Shown here: piece after piece, positions 52,460 to 62,738 of the stretch
Layout of the letters: the number at the start of each line of letters is the position of its first letter
Numbering within the stretch: position 1 is the stretch's first letter
Origin: Parabacteroides sp. An277
GTDB lineage: Bacteria > Bacteroidota > Bacteroidia > Bacteroidales > Tannerellaceae
NCBI RefSeq assembly: GCF_002159645.1
Contig: NZ_NFJB01000012.1
Coordinates: 34,446 to 98,445 of the forward strand
Length of the DNA stretch: 64,000 nt
Direction: 5' to 3'
The notes under the pieces: generated by a model
Seen by the model: only the letters and a program-made list of their open reading frames with translations
Database searches by the model: none
What the model was told of the DNA's origin: nothing
Translations under genes and position numbers: made by a program

Positions 52460-54514
52460 ATGAATAAGAATGGAAATATCGGGGTCACGAGTGAAAATAT
52501 CTTCCCGATTATCAAAAAGTTTTTGTATAGTGATCATGAAATCTTCTTGCGCGAATTGGTTTCCAATGCCGTAGATGCAACGCAAAAGTTGAAAACATTG
52601 GCATCGGTAGGCGAATTCAAAGGAGAGTTAGGCGATTTGACCGTCCGCATCAAGTTTGATGAGAATACCCTTACAATATCCGACCGGGGTATTGGTATGA
52701 CGGCTGAAGAGATTGATAAGTATATCAACCAGATAGCCTTCTCGGGTGCAGAAGAATTCGTAAAGAAATACAAGAACGATACAGCTGCTATTATCGGCCA
52801 TTTCGGGTTAGGTTTCTACTCTTCGTTTATGGTTTCAAAGAAAGTGGAAATCGTAACGAAATCATACCAAGAGGGCGCGCAAGCCATGAAATGGAGTTGC
52901 GATGGCACCCCTACCTATACGATGGAAGAATGCGAAAAGGAAGACCGCGGTACGGATATTATCCTTTACATCGACGATGAGAACAAGAATGATTTCTTGA
53001 ACGAGCAGAAGATTAGCGGATTGCTTACGAAATATTGCCGCTTCCTCCCGATTCCGATTGCATTCGGTAAGAAAAAAGAATGGAAAGATGGCCAATATGT
53101 AGATACGGACGAAGACAATATCATCAACGATACAACACCGGCCTGGGTACGTAAGCCGAGCGAGCTCAAGGATGAAGATTATAAGAAATTCTACCAAGAC
53201 TTGTATCCGATGTCGGAAGAGCCACTCTTCTGGATACATCTGAATGTCGATTATCCGTTCCACTTGACAGGTATCCTTTACTTCCCGCGTATTAAGAACA
53301 ATATTGATTTGCAACGCAATAAAATCCAGTTGTATTGCAATCAGGTATTCGTGACGGATTCGGTAGAAGGTATCGTGCCGGAATTCCTTACGCTGCTTCA
53401 TGGCGTCATCGATTCACCAGATATCCCTTTGAACGTATCGCGCTCCTATTTACAAAGCGACCAGAATGTGAAGAAGATATCAAGCCATATTACCAAGAAA
53501 GTGGCCGACCGCTTGGAGGAAATCTTCAAGACAGACCGCAAGCAATTCGAGGAGAAATGGGATTATTTGAAACTCTTCATCCAATATGGCATGCTTACGG
53601 ACGAGAAGTTCTACGACCGGGCGTCGAAGTTTGCTTTGTTCAAGGACGTAGAGGACAAATATTATACGCTCGAAGAGTATAAGACTTTAATCAAAGATAA
53701 CCAAACGGACAAAGACGGTACATTGGTTTACCTCTATACCACCAATAAGGACGAGCAATATAGCTATATCCAAGCCGCCAAGGATAAAGGATATAGCGTA
53801 TTGGTTATGAACGGACAATTGGACGTACACGCTATTGGCCAATTCGAGCAAAAACTGGAAAAGACGCGTTTCGTACGGGTAGATAGCGATACCATCGACC
53901 GGTTGATTGCCAAAGAAGAAGCCAACCAAGTTTCCCTCTCGGAAGAACAACGCGAGGCTTTGCAAGAAATCTTCAAGAGCCAAATGCCGAAGTTGGAAAA
54001 GGCGGAGTTTATGGTGACGCTCGAAGCATTGGGGGCACAAGCCAATCCCGTGGTATTGACCCAGAGCGAATACATGCGCCGTATGCGGGAAATGTCGGCT
54101 ATGCAACCGGGCATGGCGTTTTATGGCGAAATGCCCGATAGCTATAACCTGGTATTGAACACCGACCATGCCCTGGTTCAAGACATCTTGGCGGGTGAAG
54201 AAGCGGCATGTAGCGAGAAATTGCAACCTATCCAGGCCGACATGAAGGGATGGAAAGCGCGCCAAGCCGATTTGCGTGAAGCCCAAAATAAGAAGAAGGC
54301 GGACGAAATCACCGAGGCTGAAAAAGAAGACATGACGAATACGAACCAGAAGATTACCGGCCTCCGCGAGGAAATCAACCAAATCCTCGACGAATATGCC
54401 GCAAGCAATAAGAAGGTAAGTCAATTGATAGATTTGGCCCTCTTGAGCAACGGCATGTTGAAGGGCGAAGCGTTGAGCAACTTCATCAAACGGAGTGTTG
54501 AAATGATTCATTAA
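52460..54514 (+). CDS. htpG: Chaperone HtpG (Hsp90)
   Basis: A 684-residue Hsp90 chaperone. The N-terminal GHKL ATPase has LRELVSNAVDATQKL, TISDRGIGMTAEEIDKYI and GHFGLGFYSSFMV. The middle domain includes NVSRSYLQ with its conserved Arg. The C-terminal dimerisation domain contains an extra charged coiled stretch (about 580-650), making it longer than E. coli HtpG (624). It is a single-gene unit. Confidence 0.97.
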   Translation: MNKNGNIGVTSENIFPIIKKFLYSDHEIFLRELVSNAVDATQKLKTLASVGEFKGELGDLTVRIKFDENTLTISDRGIGMTAEEIDKYINQIAFSGAEEFVKKYKNDTAAIIGHFGLGFYSSFMVSKKVEIVTKSYQEGAQAMKWSCDGTPTYTMEECEKEDRGTDIILYIDDENKNDFLNEQKISGLLTKYCRFLPIPIAFGKKKEWKDGQYVDTDEDNIINDTTPAWVRKPSELKDEDYKKFYQDLYPMSEEPLFWIHLNVDYPFHLTGILYFPRIKNNIDLQRNKIQLYCNQVFVTDSVEGIVPEFLTLLHGVIDSPDIPLNVSRSYLQSDQNVKKISSHITKKVADRLEEIFKTDRKQFEEKWDYLKLFIQYGMLTDEKFYDRASKFALFKDVEDKYYTLEEYKTLIKDNQTDKDGTLVYLYTTNKDEQYSYIQAAKDKGYSVLVMNGQLDVHAIGQFEQKLEKTRFVRVDSDTIDRLIAKEEANQVSLSEEQREALQEIFKSQMPKLEKAEFMVTLEALGAQANPVVLTQSEYMRRMREMSAMQPGMAFYGEMPDSYNLVLNTDHALVQDILAGEEAACSEKLQPIQADMKGWKARQADLREAQNKKKADEITEAEKEDMTNTNQKITGLREEINQILDEYAASNKKVSQLIDLALLSNGMLKGEALSNFIKRSVEMIH

Positions 54515-54517
54515 CCC

Positions 54518-54590
54518 TGGAAAAACATAGGCGTTTCCCTTGAAATCCATAAGGATAAACGGAAGGAAAATCGCCTATGTTTTCCTTTAT
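54518..54590 (+). terminator. Terminator after htpG
   Basis: AAAACATAGGCG (54522-54533) pairs with CGCCTATGTTTT (54572-54583) with a long loop that has some internal pairing, followed by CCTTTATTT. Confidence 0.8.
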
Positions 54591-54602
54591 TTACAGGTAT
54601 AA

Positions 54603-55067
54603 ATGGAAGAAAATATCCAACTCAATGCGCACAACAAGCAGGAGTATCCGCCCATGCACACCGTGGAACATATCTTAAACCAGACCATGGTGCGCATGTT
54701 TGGATGCCCCCGTTCGCGTAATGCCCATATCGAACGGAAGAAAAGCAAATGCGATTATGAACTGGCAGAAGCCCCTAGCCAAGAGCAAATGGAGGAAATC
54801 GAACGGAAGGTAAACGAGGTCATCGACCAACACCTGCCCGTCACCATCGAATTCCTCCCGCGAGAGGAGGCGGCAAGCCTCGTAGATTTGAGCAAACTCC
54901 CCGAACACGCCAGCGAAACATTACGAATTGTACGCATAGGAGATTATGACGCTTGCGCTTGCATCGGGGCGCATGTGGGAAACACCTCCGAGATAGGGCA
55001 TTTCAAAATCCTCACATACGACTATGCGGAAGGCCGTTTGCGCATCCGATTCAAACTAATGGAATAA
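54603..55067 (+). CDS. Stand-alone AlaX-like tRNA editing domain protein
   Basis: A 154-residue protein resembling the second additional domain of threonyl/alanyl-tRNA synthetases. The metal site is visible as HTVEHIL (HxxxH) and CACIGAHV (CxxxH). Such AlaX-like proteins hydrolyse mischarged Ser- or Gly-tRNA-Ala in trans; substrate choice here is not known. No synthetase domain is attached. It has a short gap to the htpG terminator and is followed by a weak stem (CCGCAAATCCATTAGCGG). Confidence 0.85.
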   Translation: MEENIQLNAHNKQEYPPMHTVEHILNQTMVRMFGCPRSRNAHIERKKSKCDYELAEAPSQEQMEEIERKVNEVIDQHLPVTIEFLPREEAASLVDLSKLPEHASETLRIVRIGDYDACACIGAHVGNTSEIGHFKILTYDYAEGRLRIRFKLME

Positions 55068-55106
55068 AAAACCGCAAATCCATTAGCGGATAAGAAATAT
55101 TTTTGT

Positions 55107-55114
55107 TAAGTTTG
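55107..55114 (+). promoter_or_regulatory. -7 promoter element (TAAGTTTG) of pgk
   Basis: An exact TAnnTTTG match 38 nt upstream of the pgk ATG. Confidence 0.75.
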
Positions 55115-55152
55115 CATCGTAATTAAACGTATCATATTAAAAAAGTAATACT

Positions 55153-56403
55153 ATGACAATCGATCAATTCAACTTTGCCGGGAAAAAGGCAATTGTACGC
55201 GTTGACTTCAACGTTCCTTTGAATGAGGAAGGTAAAATTACAGATGATACTCGTATCCGTGGTGCTCTGCCTACCTTGAAAAAGATTTTGGCAGATGGCG
55301 GTAGCTTGATTATCATGTCTCACATGGGCAAACCGAAAGGGAAAGTCAACCCGAAATATTCATTGGGCCAGATTATAGATGCCGTATCTGCCGCATTGGG
55401 CGTACCGGTACAATTTGCTCCGGATTGCGCGAAAGCTTCGGCACAAGCCGCTGCATTGAAACCGGGTGAAGTCCTCTTGCTGGAGAATCTCCGTTTCTAT
55501 CCGGAAGAAGAAGGCAAACCTGTAGGCATTGAAAAAGAAGACCCGGCTTACGAAGATGCCAAGAAGGCGATGAAAGCTTCCCAGAAAGAATTTGCCAAGA
55601 CATTGGCTTCTTATGCCGATTGCTATGTAAACGACGCATTTGGCACAGCTCATCGCAAACATGCTTCGACGGCTGTTATCGCTGATTATTTCGATGCAGA
55701 CCACAAGATGCTTGGTTATTTGATGGAAAAAGAGGTACAAGCCGTAGATAATGTATTGAGCAATATCAAACGTCCATTTACCGCTATCATGGGTGGTTCG
55801 AAGGTTTCTACGAAGATTGGTATCATCGAGAACTTGATGGACAAGGTAGACAATTTGATTCTTTGCGGAGGTATGACGTTCACATTTGCCAAGGCCCAAG
55901 GAGGTAAGATTGGTAAGTCTATTTGCGAAGACGATAAATTGGACTTAGCTCTCGAAATTATTGAAAAGGCAAAGGCGAAAGGCGTCAACTTGGTATTAGG
56001 TACGGATTGCATCGCGGCTGATGATTTCTCGAACGATGCCCATACACAAGTATGCCCGGCCAACAATATTCCTGACGGATGGGAAGGATTGGACGCTGGT
56101 CCTGAAAGTCGTAAAGCATTTGCAGAGGCTATTAAGGGAGCAAAGACCATTCTTTGGAACGGTCCGGCGGGCGTATTTGAATTCGATAACTTCACCGGTG
56201 GTTCAAAAGCTATTGCAGAAGCTATTGCAGAGGCTACATCAAATGGTGCCTTCTCGCTTATTGGTGGTGGAGATTCGGTAGCTTGCATCAACAAATTCGG
56301 TATGGCCGACAAGGTATCTTACATCTCGACAGGTGGTGGTGCATTGCTCGAAGCCATCGAAGGTAAGGTTTTGCCAGGTATCGCAGCTATCAAGGGAGAA
56401 TAA
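55153..56403 (+). CDS. pgk: Phosphoglycerate kinase
   Basis: A 416-residue glycolytic enzyme that transfers phosphate from 1,3-bisphosphoglycerate to ADP. Seen: [48 protein letters not shown] and the nucleotide loop [13 protein letters not shown]. The length is normal. It is a monocistronic unit ended by a terminator. Confidence 0.98.
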   Translation: MTIDQFNFAGKKAIVRVDFNVPLNEEGKITDDTRIRGALPTLKKILADGGSLIIMSHMGKPKGKVNPKYSLGQIIDAVSAALGVPVQFAPDCAKASAQAAALKPGEVLLLENLRFYPEEEGKPVGIEKEDPAYEDAKKAMKASQKEFAKTLASYADCYVNDAFGTAHRKHASTAVIADYFDADHKMLGYLMEKEVQAVDNVLSNIKRPFTAIMGGSKVSTKIGIIENLMDKVDNLILCGGMTFTFAKAQGGKIGKSICEDDKLDLALEIIEKAKAKGVNLVLGTDCIAADDFSNDAHTQVCPANNIPDGWEGLDAGPESRKAFAEAIKGAKTILWNGPAGVFEFDNFTGGSKAIAEAIAEATSNGAFSLIGGGDSVACINKFGMADKVSYISTGGGALLEAIEGKVLPGIAAIKGE

Positions 56404-56432
56404 TAGTTCTTCCAAAATGTCATATAAATTTA

Positions 56433-56475
56433 TAGGAGGAAGACGGCTTCGTCCGTTTTCCCCCTATTTTGTTTA
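56433..56475 (+). terminator. Terminator after pgk with CTTCG loop
   Basis: TAGGAGGAAGACGG pairs with TCCGTTTTCCCCCTA across a CTTCG loop, followed by TTTTG. Confidence 0.8.
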
Positions 56476-56493
56476 ATTAAATACCAGAAAAAT

Positions 56494-58692
56494 ATGAAAC
56501 GAATACTTACTACCTTGTTCCTATCCTGTTGTTTAGGAGGATATGCGGTACAAGAAGCAGACATCCATATTATTCCTAAACCCATCCAATTGACGCAAGA
56601 GACAGGGGCGTTCCGATTGACTCCTCAAACGGTCATCTCTTATACGAAAGGGCTTCAACCCCAAGCCTCCTATTTGCAAGAGGTATTATCCGCCTCTACG
56701 GGTTGGGATTTAACGCTTCAAGAAGGGACGAAAAACAACGATAACGTCATCCAATTATCGTTGAATCCGGAAGGGAATACGCCTGAAAGTTATGAATTAT
56801 CCGTAAGAAACGCGGGAGTGCATATCGAAGGAGCAGATGCGGGCGGTGTGTTTTATGGCATCCAGACCCTTTTGCAACTCTTTCCTGCCGAAGTATATAG
56901 CCCTGTAAGGCAAAAAGATATTGAATGGGAAGCACCGGCCGTAGAGGTCAAAGATGCCCCTTCGCATCCTTGGCGAGGCATGATGCTCGATGTAGCACGC
57001 TATTTCTTCGATAAAGATTTCGTAAAGAAATACATCGACATGATGGCGATGTACAAAATGAATAAGCTCCAATTTCACCTCATTGACGATTCAGGTTGGA
57101 GATTGGAAATCAAGAAGTACCCGAAACTGACCGAAATAGGTGCTTGGGCGGGCAAAGACCAGAACCGGCTGGGCGGCTATTATACCCAAGAGGATATCCG
57201 GGAGATTATCGAATACGCCCAAGTGCGAAATGTGGAGATTATTCCGGAGATTGAGTTCCCCGCGCACATGCTCTCGGCCGTATCTGCTTATCCTTGGTTG
57301 AGTTGCCACGGAGAACCCCGTGAAGTGCCTATGCAACATTTTATCAGCCGGGATTTGATTTGTGTCGGGAAGGAATCATCTTACCAGTTCTTGCAAGACG
57401 TATTAAACGAAACCGTATCCCTTTTTCCCTCGCGTTATATCAATATCGGAGGAGACGAGGCGGTGTACGATAACTGGGAAAAATGCCCCTTGTGCCAAAA
57501 GGTCATGAAAGAGAACGGCTTGAAAAAAGCTTCTGAACTCCAGGGATACCTTACGAACCGGGTGCTTCAGATGATGAAGGAAAAGAATCGTACCATCATC
57601 GGTTGGGAAGAAATCATCCAACGCGGGAAACTGGACGGGCAAGTGGTAGCCCTTATTTGGCATAATGAGAAAGATACTATCCAAGCCGTGGAAAAGAATC
57701 ACTTAGCCATCCTAACACCGGCTACGCACGCTTATCTGGATTTCCCCGAGAGCAAGACTCCAGGCGAGGTGAAGGCCGCCACTTGGATGCCACCTATCTC
57801 GATTGAGAAAGCTTATTCGCTGGCGGCCAAAGACTATTCACCCAGTTCGCATGTCTTAGGCGTGCAAGGATGCCTCTGGTCAGACCAGTTCATCCACGGG
57901 ACTATCCTCCAAGAGATTGTACCACTCAACGAGAACCGTTCGGAGAATTACGCCGAGTATTTCACCTTCCCGCGCCTATTGGCCTTAGCTGAAGTGGGTT
58001 GGACAAAAGAGGCGAATCGCTCGTATACGGATTTTGCTCATCGGCTGGTGTACCATTATGCCCGGCTGGACGAGAAGGGATGTAATTACCGTGTGCCCGA
58101 ACCAACCATCGAAAAGATGGATGAAAATGCAGGGAGTGTGACGTTTACACTCGCCGAGAGCGTAGCAGGCGCACCTATCCGCTATACGACCGACGGAAGT
58201 TATCCGACAATACATTCTCCACGTTATACTTCACCGGTAAAGGTCGATACAAAGAACAATTTCCGGGCGATTACCGTGGTTTCAAACCGCCATTATTCAT
58301 TACCGATTTATTTCGCCTACGATTACGCCGAATACAAACAGTTCGGAGAATTTACTTCGGAATGGAAACCTTCCATCATTCCAACCGAGGATATAACTCC
58401 TTGGGCTATAGATGCTACGGGTAAAATATCAGGTAATGGGACGTATGAGGTCACTTTCATCCAAACGGATGGTAAGAATGCGTTGAAAATAAATGGCATC
58501 CAGGTAATGAAACGGGATGAAGTATTGGAGGAAATCAAAGAAGTACAAACGGTTAACAAACAACACCAAGTGACTTACCGATTCCATATCGACTCCTTCG
58601 AGGCGGGCACTCCGTTCGCTATCATAGCGCAAATCCAAGGCGAAGGAGGGAATAGTACCAATGGTGCCGTCTTTATCAAGAAGGTGGATTAA
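56494..58692 (+). CDS. Beta-N-acetylhexosaminidase, GH20, second copy
   Basis: A 732-residue exported GH20 enzyme with a signal peptide (MKRILTTLFLSCCLGGYA). Domains: GH20b (about 25-145), catalytic barrel (about 150-490) with Asp321-Glu322 in INIGGDEAV, then a chitobiase-type beta domain (IRYTTDGSYPTIHSP) and a C-terminal beta domain. It is clearly related to the GH20 at 18938-21286 but lacks its PA14-like end. The two may act on different termini or compartments. It is a single-gene unit with a terminator. Confidence 0.93.
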   Translation: MKRILTTLFLSCCLGGYAVQEADIHIIPKPIQLTQETGAFRLTPQTVISYTKGLQPQASYLQEVLSASTGWDLTLQEGTKNNDNVIQLSLNPEGNTPESYELSVRNAGVHIEGADAGGVFYGIQTLLQLFPAEVYSPVRQKDIEWEAPAVEVKDAPSHPWRGMMLDVARYFFDKDFVKKYIDMMAMYKMNKLQFHLIDDSGWRLEIKKYPKLTEIGAWAGKDQNRLGGYYTQEDIREIIEYAQVRNVEIIPEIEFPAHMLSAVSAYPWLSCHGEPREVPMQHFISRDLICVGKESSYQFLQDVLNETVSLFPSRYINIGGDEAVYDNWEKCPLCQKVMKENGLKKASELQGYLTNRVLQMMKEKNRTIIGWEEIIQRGKLDGQVVALIWHNEKDTIQAVEKNHLAILTPATHAYLDFPESKTPGEVKAATWMPPISIEKAYSLAAKDYSPSSHVLGVQGCLWSDQFIHGTILQEIVPLNENRSENYAEYFTFPRLLALAEVGWTKEANRSYTDFAHRLVYHYARLDEKGCNYRVPEPTIEKMDENAGSVTFTLAESVAGAPIRYTTDGSYPTIHSPRYTSPVKVDTKNNFRAITVVSNRHYSLPIYFAYDYAEYKQFGEFTSEWKPSIIPTEDITPWAIDATGKISGNGTYEVTFIQTDGKNALKINGIQVMKRDEVLEEIKEVQTVNKQHQVTYRFHIDSFEAGTPFAIIAQIQGEGGNSTNGAVFIKKVD

Positions 58693-58704
58693 TATCTCCC
58701 TAAA

Positions 58705-58752
58705 GAGAATGAAGAATTATATTCCCAATTCTTCATTCTCTTTCTTTTTTAT
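58705..58752. terminator. Terminator between convergent GH20 and pyrD
   Basis: GAGAATGAAGAATT and AATTCTTCATTCTC form a perfect 14-bp stem with an 8-nt loop, followed by TTTCTTTTTTA on the plus strand. Confidence 0.92.
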
Positions 58753-59660
58753 ACTTCTAATGCTCCAATCACTTCGCGTACAGATGCAAACCCATGACGC
58801 TCGCAATAATCATCCAATCCTTGGATGACGCGAAGGGAAACGGTGGGGTCTATAAAGTTATAAGTTCCTATTTGAATGGCCGTAGCCCCCGCAAGTAAGA
58901 ACTCTACCGCATCTTTCCAGTTCGAAATACCTCCTAACCCAATGACCGGAATCCGTACCGCTTTCGAGGTCTGCCATACCATGCGCAAGGCCACCGGTTT
59001 CACGCAAGGCCCCGATAAGCCGCCCGTAATGGTAGAAAGCACCGGGCGACGTTTTTCGGCATCGATAGCCATCCCCAGCATCGTGTTGATGAGCGATACG
59101 GCATCTGCTCCCTCGGCCTCGACCGCACGAGCTATTTCCGTAATATCCGTCACATTGGGCGAGAGCTTCACAATCAAGGTCTTCGGATAGACCTTACGCA
59201 CGGCCCGAACGACTTCGGACGCGCCCGCACACGTCACGCCAAACGCCATCCCGCCCTGTTTCACGTTCGGACAAGAAATGTTCAATTCGATAGCAGGAAT
59301 CTTCTCTAACTCCGCTATCCGCTCTGCACAAGCGACATACGTATCGATAGACGACCCGCTCACGTTCACGATCATATTCGTATCGATATCCTTGATTTGC
59401 GGGTATATGTGCTCCGCAAAATAGTCAGCTCCTTTGTTTTGGAGCCCTACGGCGTTAAGCATGCCAGCGGGTGTCTCGGCAAGGCGTGGATAGGGATTCC
59501 CTTCGCGGGGTTGGATGGTAGTCCCTTTTACAAAGATGCCTCCCAAGCAGCTTATATCCATGAAATCGGCATATTCGATGCCATATCCGAAGGTTCCGGA
59601 AGCCGTCATCACCGGATTCTTCAATTCCAAATTCCCTATTTTTACGTTCAATTCAGCCAT
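58749..59660 (-). CDS. pyrD: Dihydroorotate dehydrogenase B, catalytic subunit
   Basis: A 303-residue FMN enzyme that oxidises dihydroorotate in pyrimidine synthesis. Seen: [13 protein letters not shown], the catalytic Cys130 in [13 protein letters not shown] (class 1B uses Cys), and [20 protein letters not shown]. It overlaps pyrK by 13 nt and forms the NAD-linked heterotetramer with it. Confidence 0.97.
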   Translation of the reverse strand: MAELNVKIGNLELKNPVMTASGTFGYGIEYADFMDISCLGGIFVKGTTIQPREGNPYPRLAETPAGMLNAVGLQNKGADYFAEHIYPQIKDIDTNMIVNVSGSSIDTYVACAERIAELEKIPAIELNISCPNVKQGGMAFGVTCAGASEVVRAVRKVYPKTLIVKLSPNVTDITEIARAVEAEGADAVSLINTMLGMAIDAEKRRPVLSTITGGLSGPCVKPVALRMVWQTSKAVRIPVIGLGGISNWKDAVEFLLAGATAIQIGTYNFIDPTVSLRVIQGLDDYCERHGFASVREVIGALEV

Positions 59661-60430
59661 GATAATTTCTCGATATTAAATACTGGTCCTTCCGTACATA
59701 CACATACATGGTGCTCGTCTTTAAGCTTTTCCACACAACAAAGGCACGCCCCGATGCCGCACGCCATCGTATTCTCTAAAGAGGCTTCACACGCGATGCC
59801 ATGGGCCGATGCATAACGCGCCACAGATACCATCATCGGCTTCGGACCGCAGGTGTAAATCTGGTCGAAATGCTTCTCGGAGAGGAGGCTATGGTTCGTT
59901 ACATACCCCCGCTCGCCCACCGAACCATCTTCGGTTGTCAGATACACTTCGCCATATTGCCGGAAAAACGCCAACTGGAGCAAATCGCCCTCCGAACGCG
60001 CCCCCAGCAAAAAGGTAGGCCGGAATCCTTTCGCCTTCAAACAAGCCCCCAAGTAGAGCAAAGGAGCCGTCCCTACACCTCCTCCAATGAGCAGCAATTC
60101 ACGCATATCGCCCTCTTCGGGGAGCGTAAATCCGTTCCCCAGCGGGAGGAGGAGGTTCAACAGGTCGCCTACGCGCGCTTCCGCCAACCGGCGGGTCCCG
60201 TCGCCTACCAATTGGATAAGCAACCATAACTCGTTCCGCCCCTTGTCGACATAATGGATGGAGATAGGGCGGCGTAGGAAGGTCGCTGACGAGCCCTCCA
60301 CGCGCACTTGCACGAATTGCCCGGGGCGCATCTCGGGCAACGGTTCCTCTCCTGCGAGCTTCAACAAGCAATAATTCGGATGAAGGCGTTCGTTTGCAAC
60401 CACCTTCAAATCAAGCATGTATTTCTTCAT
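59648..60430 (-). CDS. pyrK: Dihydroorotate dehydrogenase B, electron transfer subunit
   Basis: A 260-residue FAD and [2Fe-2S] protein that passes electrons from PyrD to NAD. The FAD domain has [13 protein letters not shown], the NAD region has [16 protein letters not shown], and the cluster cysteines are in CGIGACLCC followed by [19 protein letters not shown] promoter lies 27 nt upstream. Confidence 0.97.
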   Translation of the reverse strand: MKKYMLDLKVVANERLHPNYCLLKLAGEEPLPEMRPGQFVQVRVEGSSATFLRRPISIHYVDKGRNELWLLIQLVGDGTRRLAEARVGDLLNLLLPLGNGFTLPEEGDMRELLLIGGGVGTAPLLYLGACLKAKGFRPTFLLGARSEGDLLQLAFFRQYGEVYLTTEDGSVGERGYVTNHSLLSEKHFDQIYTCGPKPMMVSVARYASAHGIACEASLENTMACGIGACLCCVEKLKDEHHVCVCTEGPVFNIEKLSWLN

Positions 60431-60456
60431 TTTCTTACATATCGTTTGTTATACCA

Positions 60457-60464
60457 CAAAGATA
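60457..60464 (-). promoter_or_regulatory. -7 promoter element (TATCTTTG) of pyrK-pyrD
   Basis: An exact TAnnTTTG match on the minus strand upstream of the pyrK ATG. It lies just beyond the XRE gene's stop, so pyrKD need not depend on XRE-gene read-through. Confidence 0.7.
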
Positions 60465-60473
60465 CGCAAAAAA

Positions 60474-60920
60474 CTATTCCCGGCCTGCTTTTTCGGGCAC
60501 AAATATCTCGAATGTATTGTCGGAATAGAACACCATGATACGCTCCACGCGCTTGTTTTCCACCTCGTTTTTGATAGCGATATCCGCCTCCGGATACGGT
60601 TGTTTTTCCTCCGGTTTATCGTTGTTTTCTTCCGGTTCTTTCGGCGTGATTTTGATTTCGGGCAAGGGCGCCTCCGGAGGGAAAAGGCCGGGTTGGGCGT
60701 CGGATACCTCCTCGCGCCGCATCTCGCCCCGTCCGACCAAAAGCCAATCGGGATTGATATAGGGGAAGCGCGCCAATATCTTTTGTACGACCTCCAAGCT
60801 GGGGTTGTTCCGCCCCGAAACGATGTGCGACATGGCCGCGCGCTGAATGCCGATGGCCGCCGCGAATTGCGCTTGCCCCAGCTTCTCGTAAGCCATGATT
60901 TGTAGGATACGTTCTTTCAT
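60474..60920 (-). CDS. XRE-type helix-turn-helix regulator
   Basis: A 148-residue protein. Residues about 1-62 are an XRE/Cro-type helix-turn-helix (LGQAQFAAAIGIQRAAMSHI, then GRNNPSLEVVQKIL, then INPDWLLVGRGEM). A Pro/Glu/Lys-rich linker (about 75-115) and a short hydrophobic end (ERIMVFYSDNTFEIFVP) follow. The upstream gap holds a 32-bp dyad and other TACAAATGTA-type sites that may be its operators (inference). The targets are unknown; pyrKD follows on the same strand. Confidence 0.88.
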   Translation of the reverse strand: MKERILQIMAYEKLGQAQFAAAIGIQRAAMSHIVSGRNNPSLEVVQKILARFPYINPDWLLVGRGEMRREEVSDAQPGLFPPEAPLPEIKITPKEPEENNDKPEEKQPYPEADIAIKNEVENKRVERIMVFYSDNTFEIFVPEKAGRE

Positions 60921-60976
60921 TTTCCAATCGATTTTTCGTTCAAAAACCTGTCATTTTGTCTTTTCTTTAGACGCTA

Positions 60977-60984
60977 CAAAGGTA
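60977..60984 (-). promoter_or_regulatory. -7 promoter element (TACCTTTG) of the XRE regulator
   Basis: An exact TAnnTTTG match on the minus strand, 56 nt upstream of the ATG at 60920. Confidence 0.75.
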
Positions 60985-61031
60985 AACATACTTTTGGAAA
61001 CACGCAAATTTATTGTTATAAAAATATACAT

Positions 61032-61063
61032 ATACAAATGTAACAAGCATGTTACAATTGTAT
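61032..61063. promoter_or_regulatory. 32-bp near-perfect dyad, candidate operator upstream of the XRE gene
   Basis: ATACAAATGTAAC and GTTACAATTGTAT flank AAGCAT with one mismatch. The centre is about 64 bp upstream of the XRE -7 element. Related sites occur at 61183-61194 (ATACAAATGTAT) and 61325-61342 (GTATAC...GTATAC around ACATTT), and ACATTTGTA recurs near 61411. Confidence 0.6.
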
Positions 61064-61727
61064 CATCCATCAGGCTTAAAAAGGGTGTTTACAGGTTGTA
61101 TAATCGCTTTATATACATAAGTTATACGCATGGTTTTTAATATATTACACTACATAGACATAGGCTTTGGAACATCTAAAATATACAAATGTATCTAATC
61201 GTTCCCATAAGCTTAAACCGACACTTTATGTAAACAGAAATAAAGGACTGGTTCCGTTTCGGGCATCCTACTATAAACAGAGCCTCAAGTATATAAATTG
61301 GATATATCTGTAAACAATACTGAGGTATACACATTTGTATACACACCTACCTCCTACCCTCACCTGTTTATTTTTGTATTGTAAACAAAAGGAGACCTCA
61401 CCCCTGCCACACATTTGTAAACAGGTTATTTCTGTATTCGTCGATAAACAAGAAAGGGAAATGTGGAAAACTAAATATGACAAAATGACATGCCAGGGAG
61501 GATGCACATACGCCTCCCCAAGCCCAACTCCGCGAGAAGCCCGTTTTCCGGGCCATCCTGCGGGTTTCTTTCGGATTCTTCAGAAATAGAAGGGGTATTT
61601 TAAAGGAAAGAGATTAAGCGCTAAAGGTTTACGCTCAAAAAGCACATCCAGGGCCTTACGGCAACACGGATGCGTCTTTGTCGGAAAGAGAGTTCATGGT
61701 CGTCGGTTGGGAAATCCGGTCCACTGC
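61064..61727. other. Gene-free AT-rich gap rich in TGTAAACA and TACAAATGTA motifs
   Basis: No convincing gene or RNA is visible in about 660 bp. TGTTTAC/GTAAACA-type words recur near 61086, 61230, 61310, 61380 and 61418 without fixed spacing. A GC-rich hairpin lies near 61540-61575 (AGAAGCCCG...CGGGTTTCTTT), which may end transcription. The open frames here have no start signal and no protein-like composition. Confidence 0.5.
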
Positions 61728-62738
61728 TCAGTGAAGGATTTTATAGAGGAGCTCCCGGAGGATATCATAACTCCCCATGGAGGCATTCCCCACGCCCTTG
61801 GATTGCGCATCGGCCAAGCGGATTTCGCTTATCAGGCGGAAAACCTTCAGGGCGGAGTAGCTCCGCAGTCCGACCGTATAATCGCGCAGCTGGAAATTTC
61901 CGCGCAAACCCAAGGCAGCCATCAACCCCGCCTCCGAACGGTCCTTCGTGTAATAGCATATCAGGAGGTTCGAGAAGTAATTAAACAGGACCGAAAGGGT
62001 CGCTTGGATGGGATTGTCTTTCGGGTTCTTGTGGAAGTACTGGATGATGCGGTGGGCCTTCAGGGCGTCTTTCGCGGCAACGGCCTTCAGGAGTTCGAAA
62101 TTGTTGTATTCCTTGCTCACCCCGACATGCTGCTCCACGAGTTCGGGCGTGAGGCGTTTTAAGCCCGTTTGCGCCATGATAATTTCCAGCTTGGAGATTT
62201 CCTTGTCGAGGCGGGTCAAATCGTTTCCTACGCAATCAGAGAGCATCTGGGCGGCCTTAGCATCGATACCGAGGGAACGCCGCGCGAGGAACGAAGTGAT
62301 GAAGGCCGGCATCTTGTATTCCGGCACCTTCTTCGATTCGAACAGGAGGCCGTTCTTTTCCACGAGCGAGGCGAGCTTTTTCCGCCGGTCGAGCGTCTTG
62401 TATTTATAATCCAGCACGAGGACGGTCGAGGCGAGCGGCGCCTTCACGTAGGCGGCCAGCGTCTCGATGTCGCGCATCTGTTGCGCTTCGCGTACAACGA
62501 CGAGCTGGTGTTCGGCCATCATCGGATAACGGCGGGCGGCTTGGATGACCTGTACCGCGTCCGTCTCCGCGCCATACAGCACCAGTTGGTTGAAGTCGCG
62601 TTCCTCGTCTTTCAACACCGTGGCGAGGAGTTGCTCCGTCAATTGGTCGATAAAATAGGGTTCTTCACCCATCAGCACGTATACAGGGCGGAATTCCCTC
62701 CTCCCGATTTCCGCGCATATTTCTTCGTAGGTCATCAT
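61728..62738 (-). CDS. holA: DNA polymerase III subunit delta
   Basis: A 336-residue clamp-loader delta subunit (FRPVYVLMGEEPYFIDQL at the N-terminus, then FNQLVLYGAE, YPMMAEHQLVVVREAQ, and a C-terminal helical collar domain). It opens the sliding clamp. The length is normal. It is 139 nt from the AMP nucleosidase gene on the same strand. That gap includes a degenerate CTCCGCATCTCCGTGTT copy (about 62838-62856) of the repeat found around array T3. Confidence 0.93.
   Translation of the reverse strand: MMTYEEICAEIGRREFRPVYVLMGEEPYFIDQLTEQLLATVLKDEERDFNQLVLYGAETDAVQVIQAARRYPMMAEHQLVVVREAQQMRDIETLAAYVKAPLASTVLVLDYKYKTLDRRKKLASLVEKNGLLFESKKVPEYKMPAFITSFLARRSLGIDAKAAQMLSDCVGNDLTRLDKEISKLEIIMAQTGLKRLTPELVEQHVGVSKEYNNFELLKAVAAKDALKAHRIIQYFHKNPKDNPIQATLSVLFNYFSNLLICYYTKDRSEAGLMAALGLRGNFQLRDYTVGLRSYSALKVFRLISEIRLADAQSKGVGNASMGSYDILRELLYKILH

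Noticed and set aside
61271..61589. Small frames in the gap between the XRE gene and holA
   Set aside because: Cys/Tyr/Pro-rich random-looking peptides on both strands that overlap each other, with no start signal.
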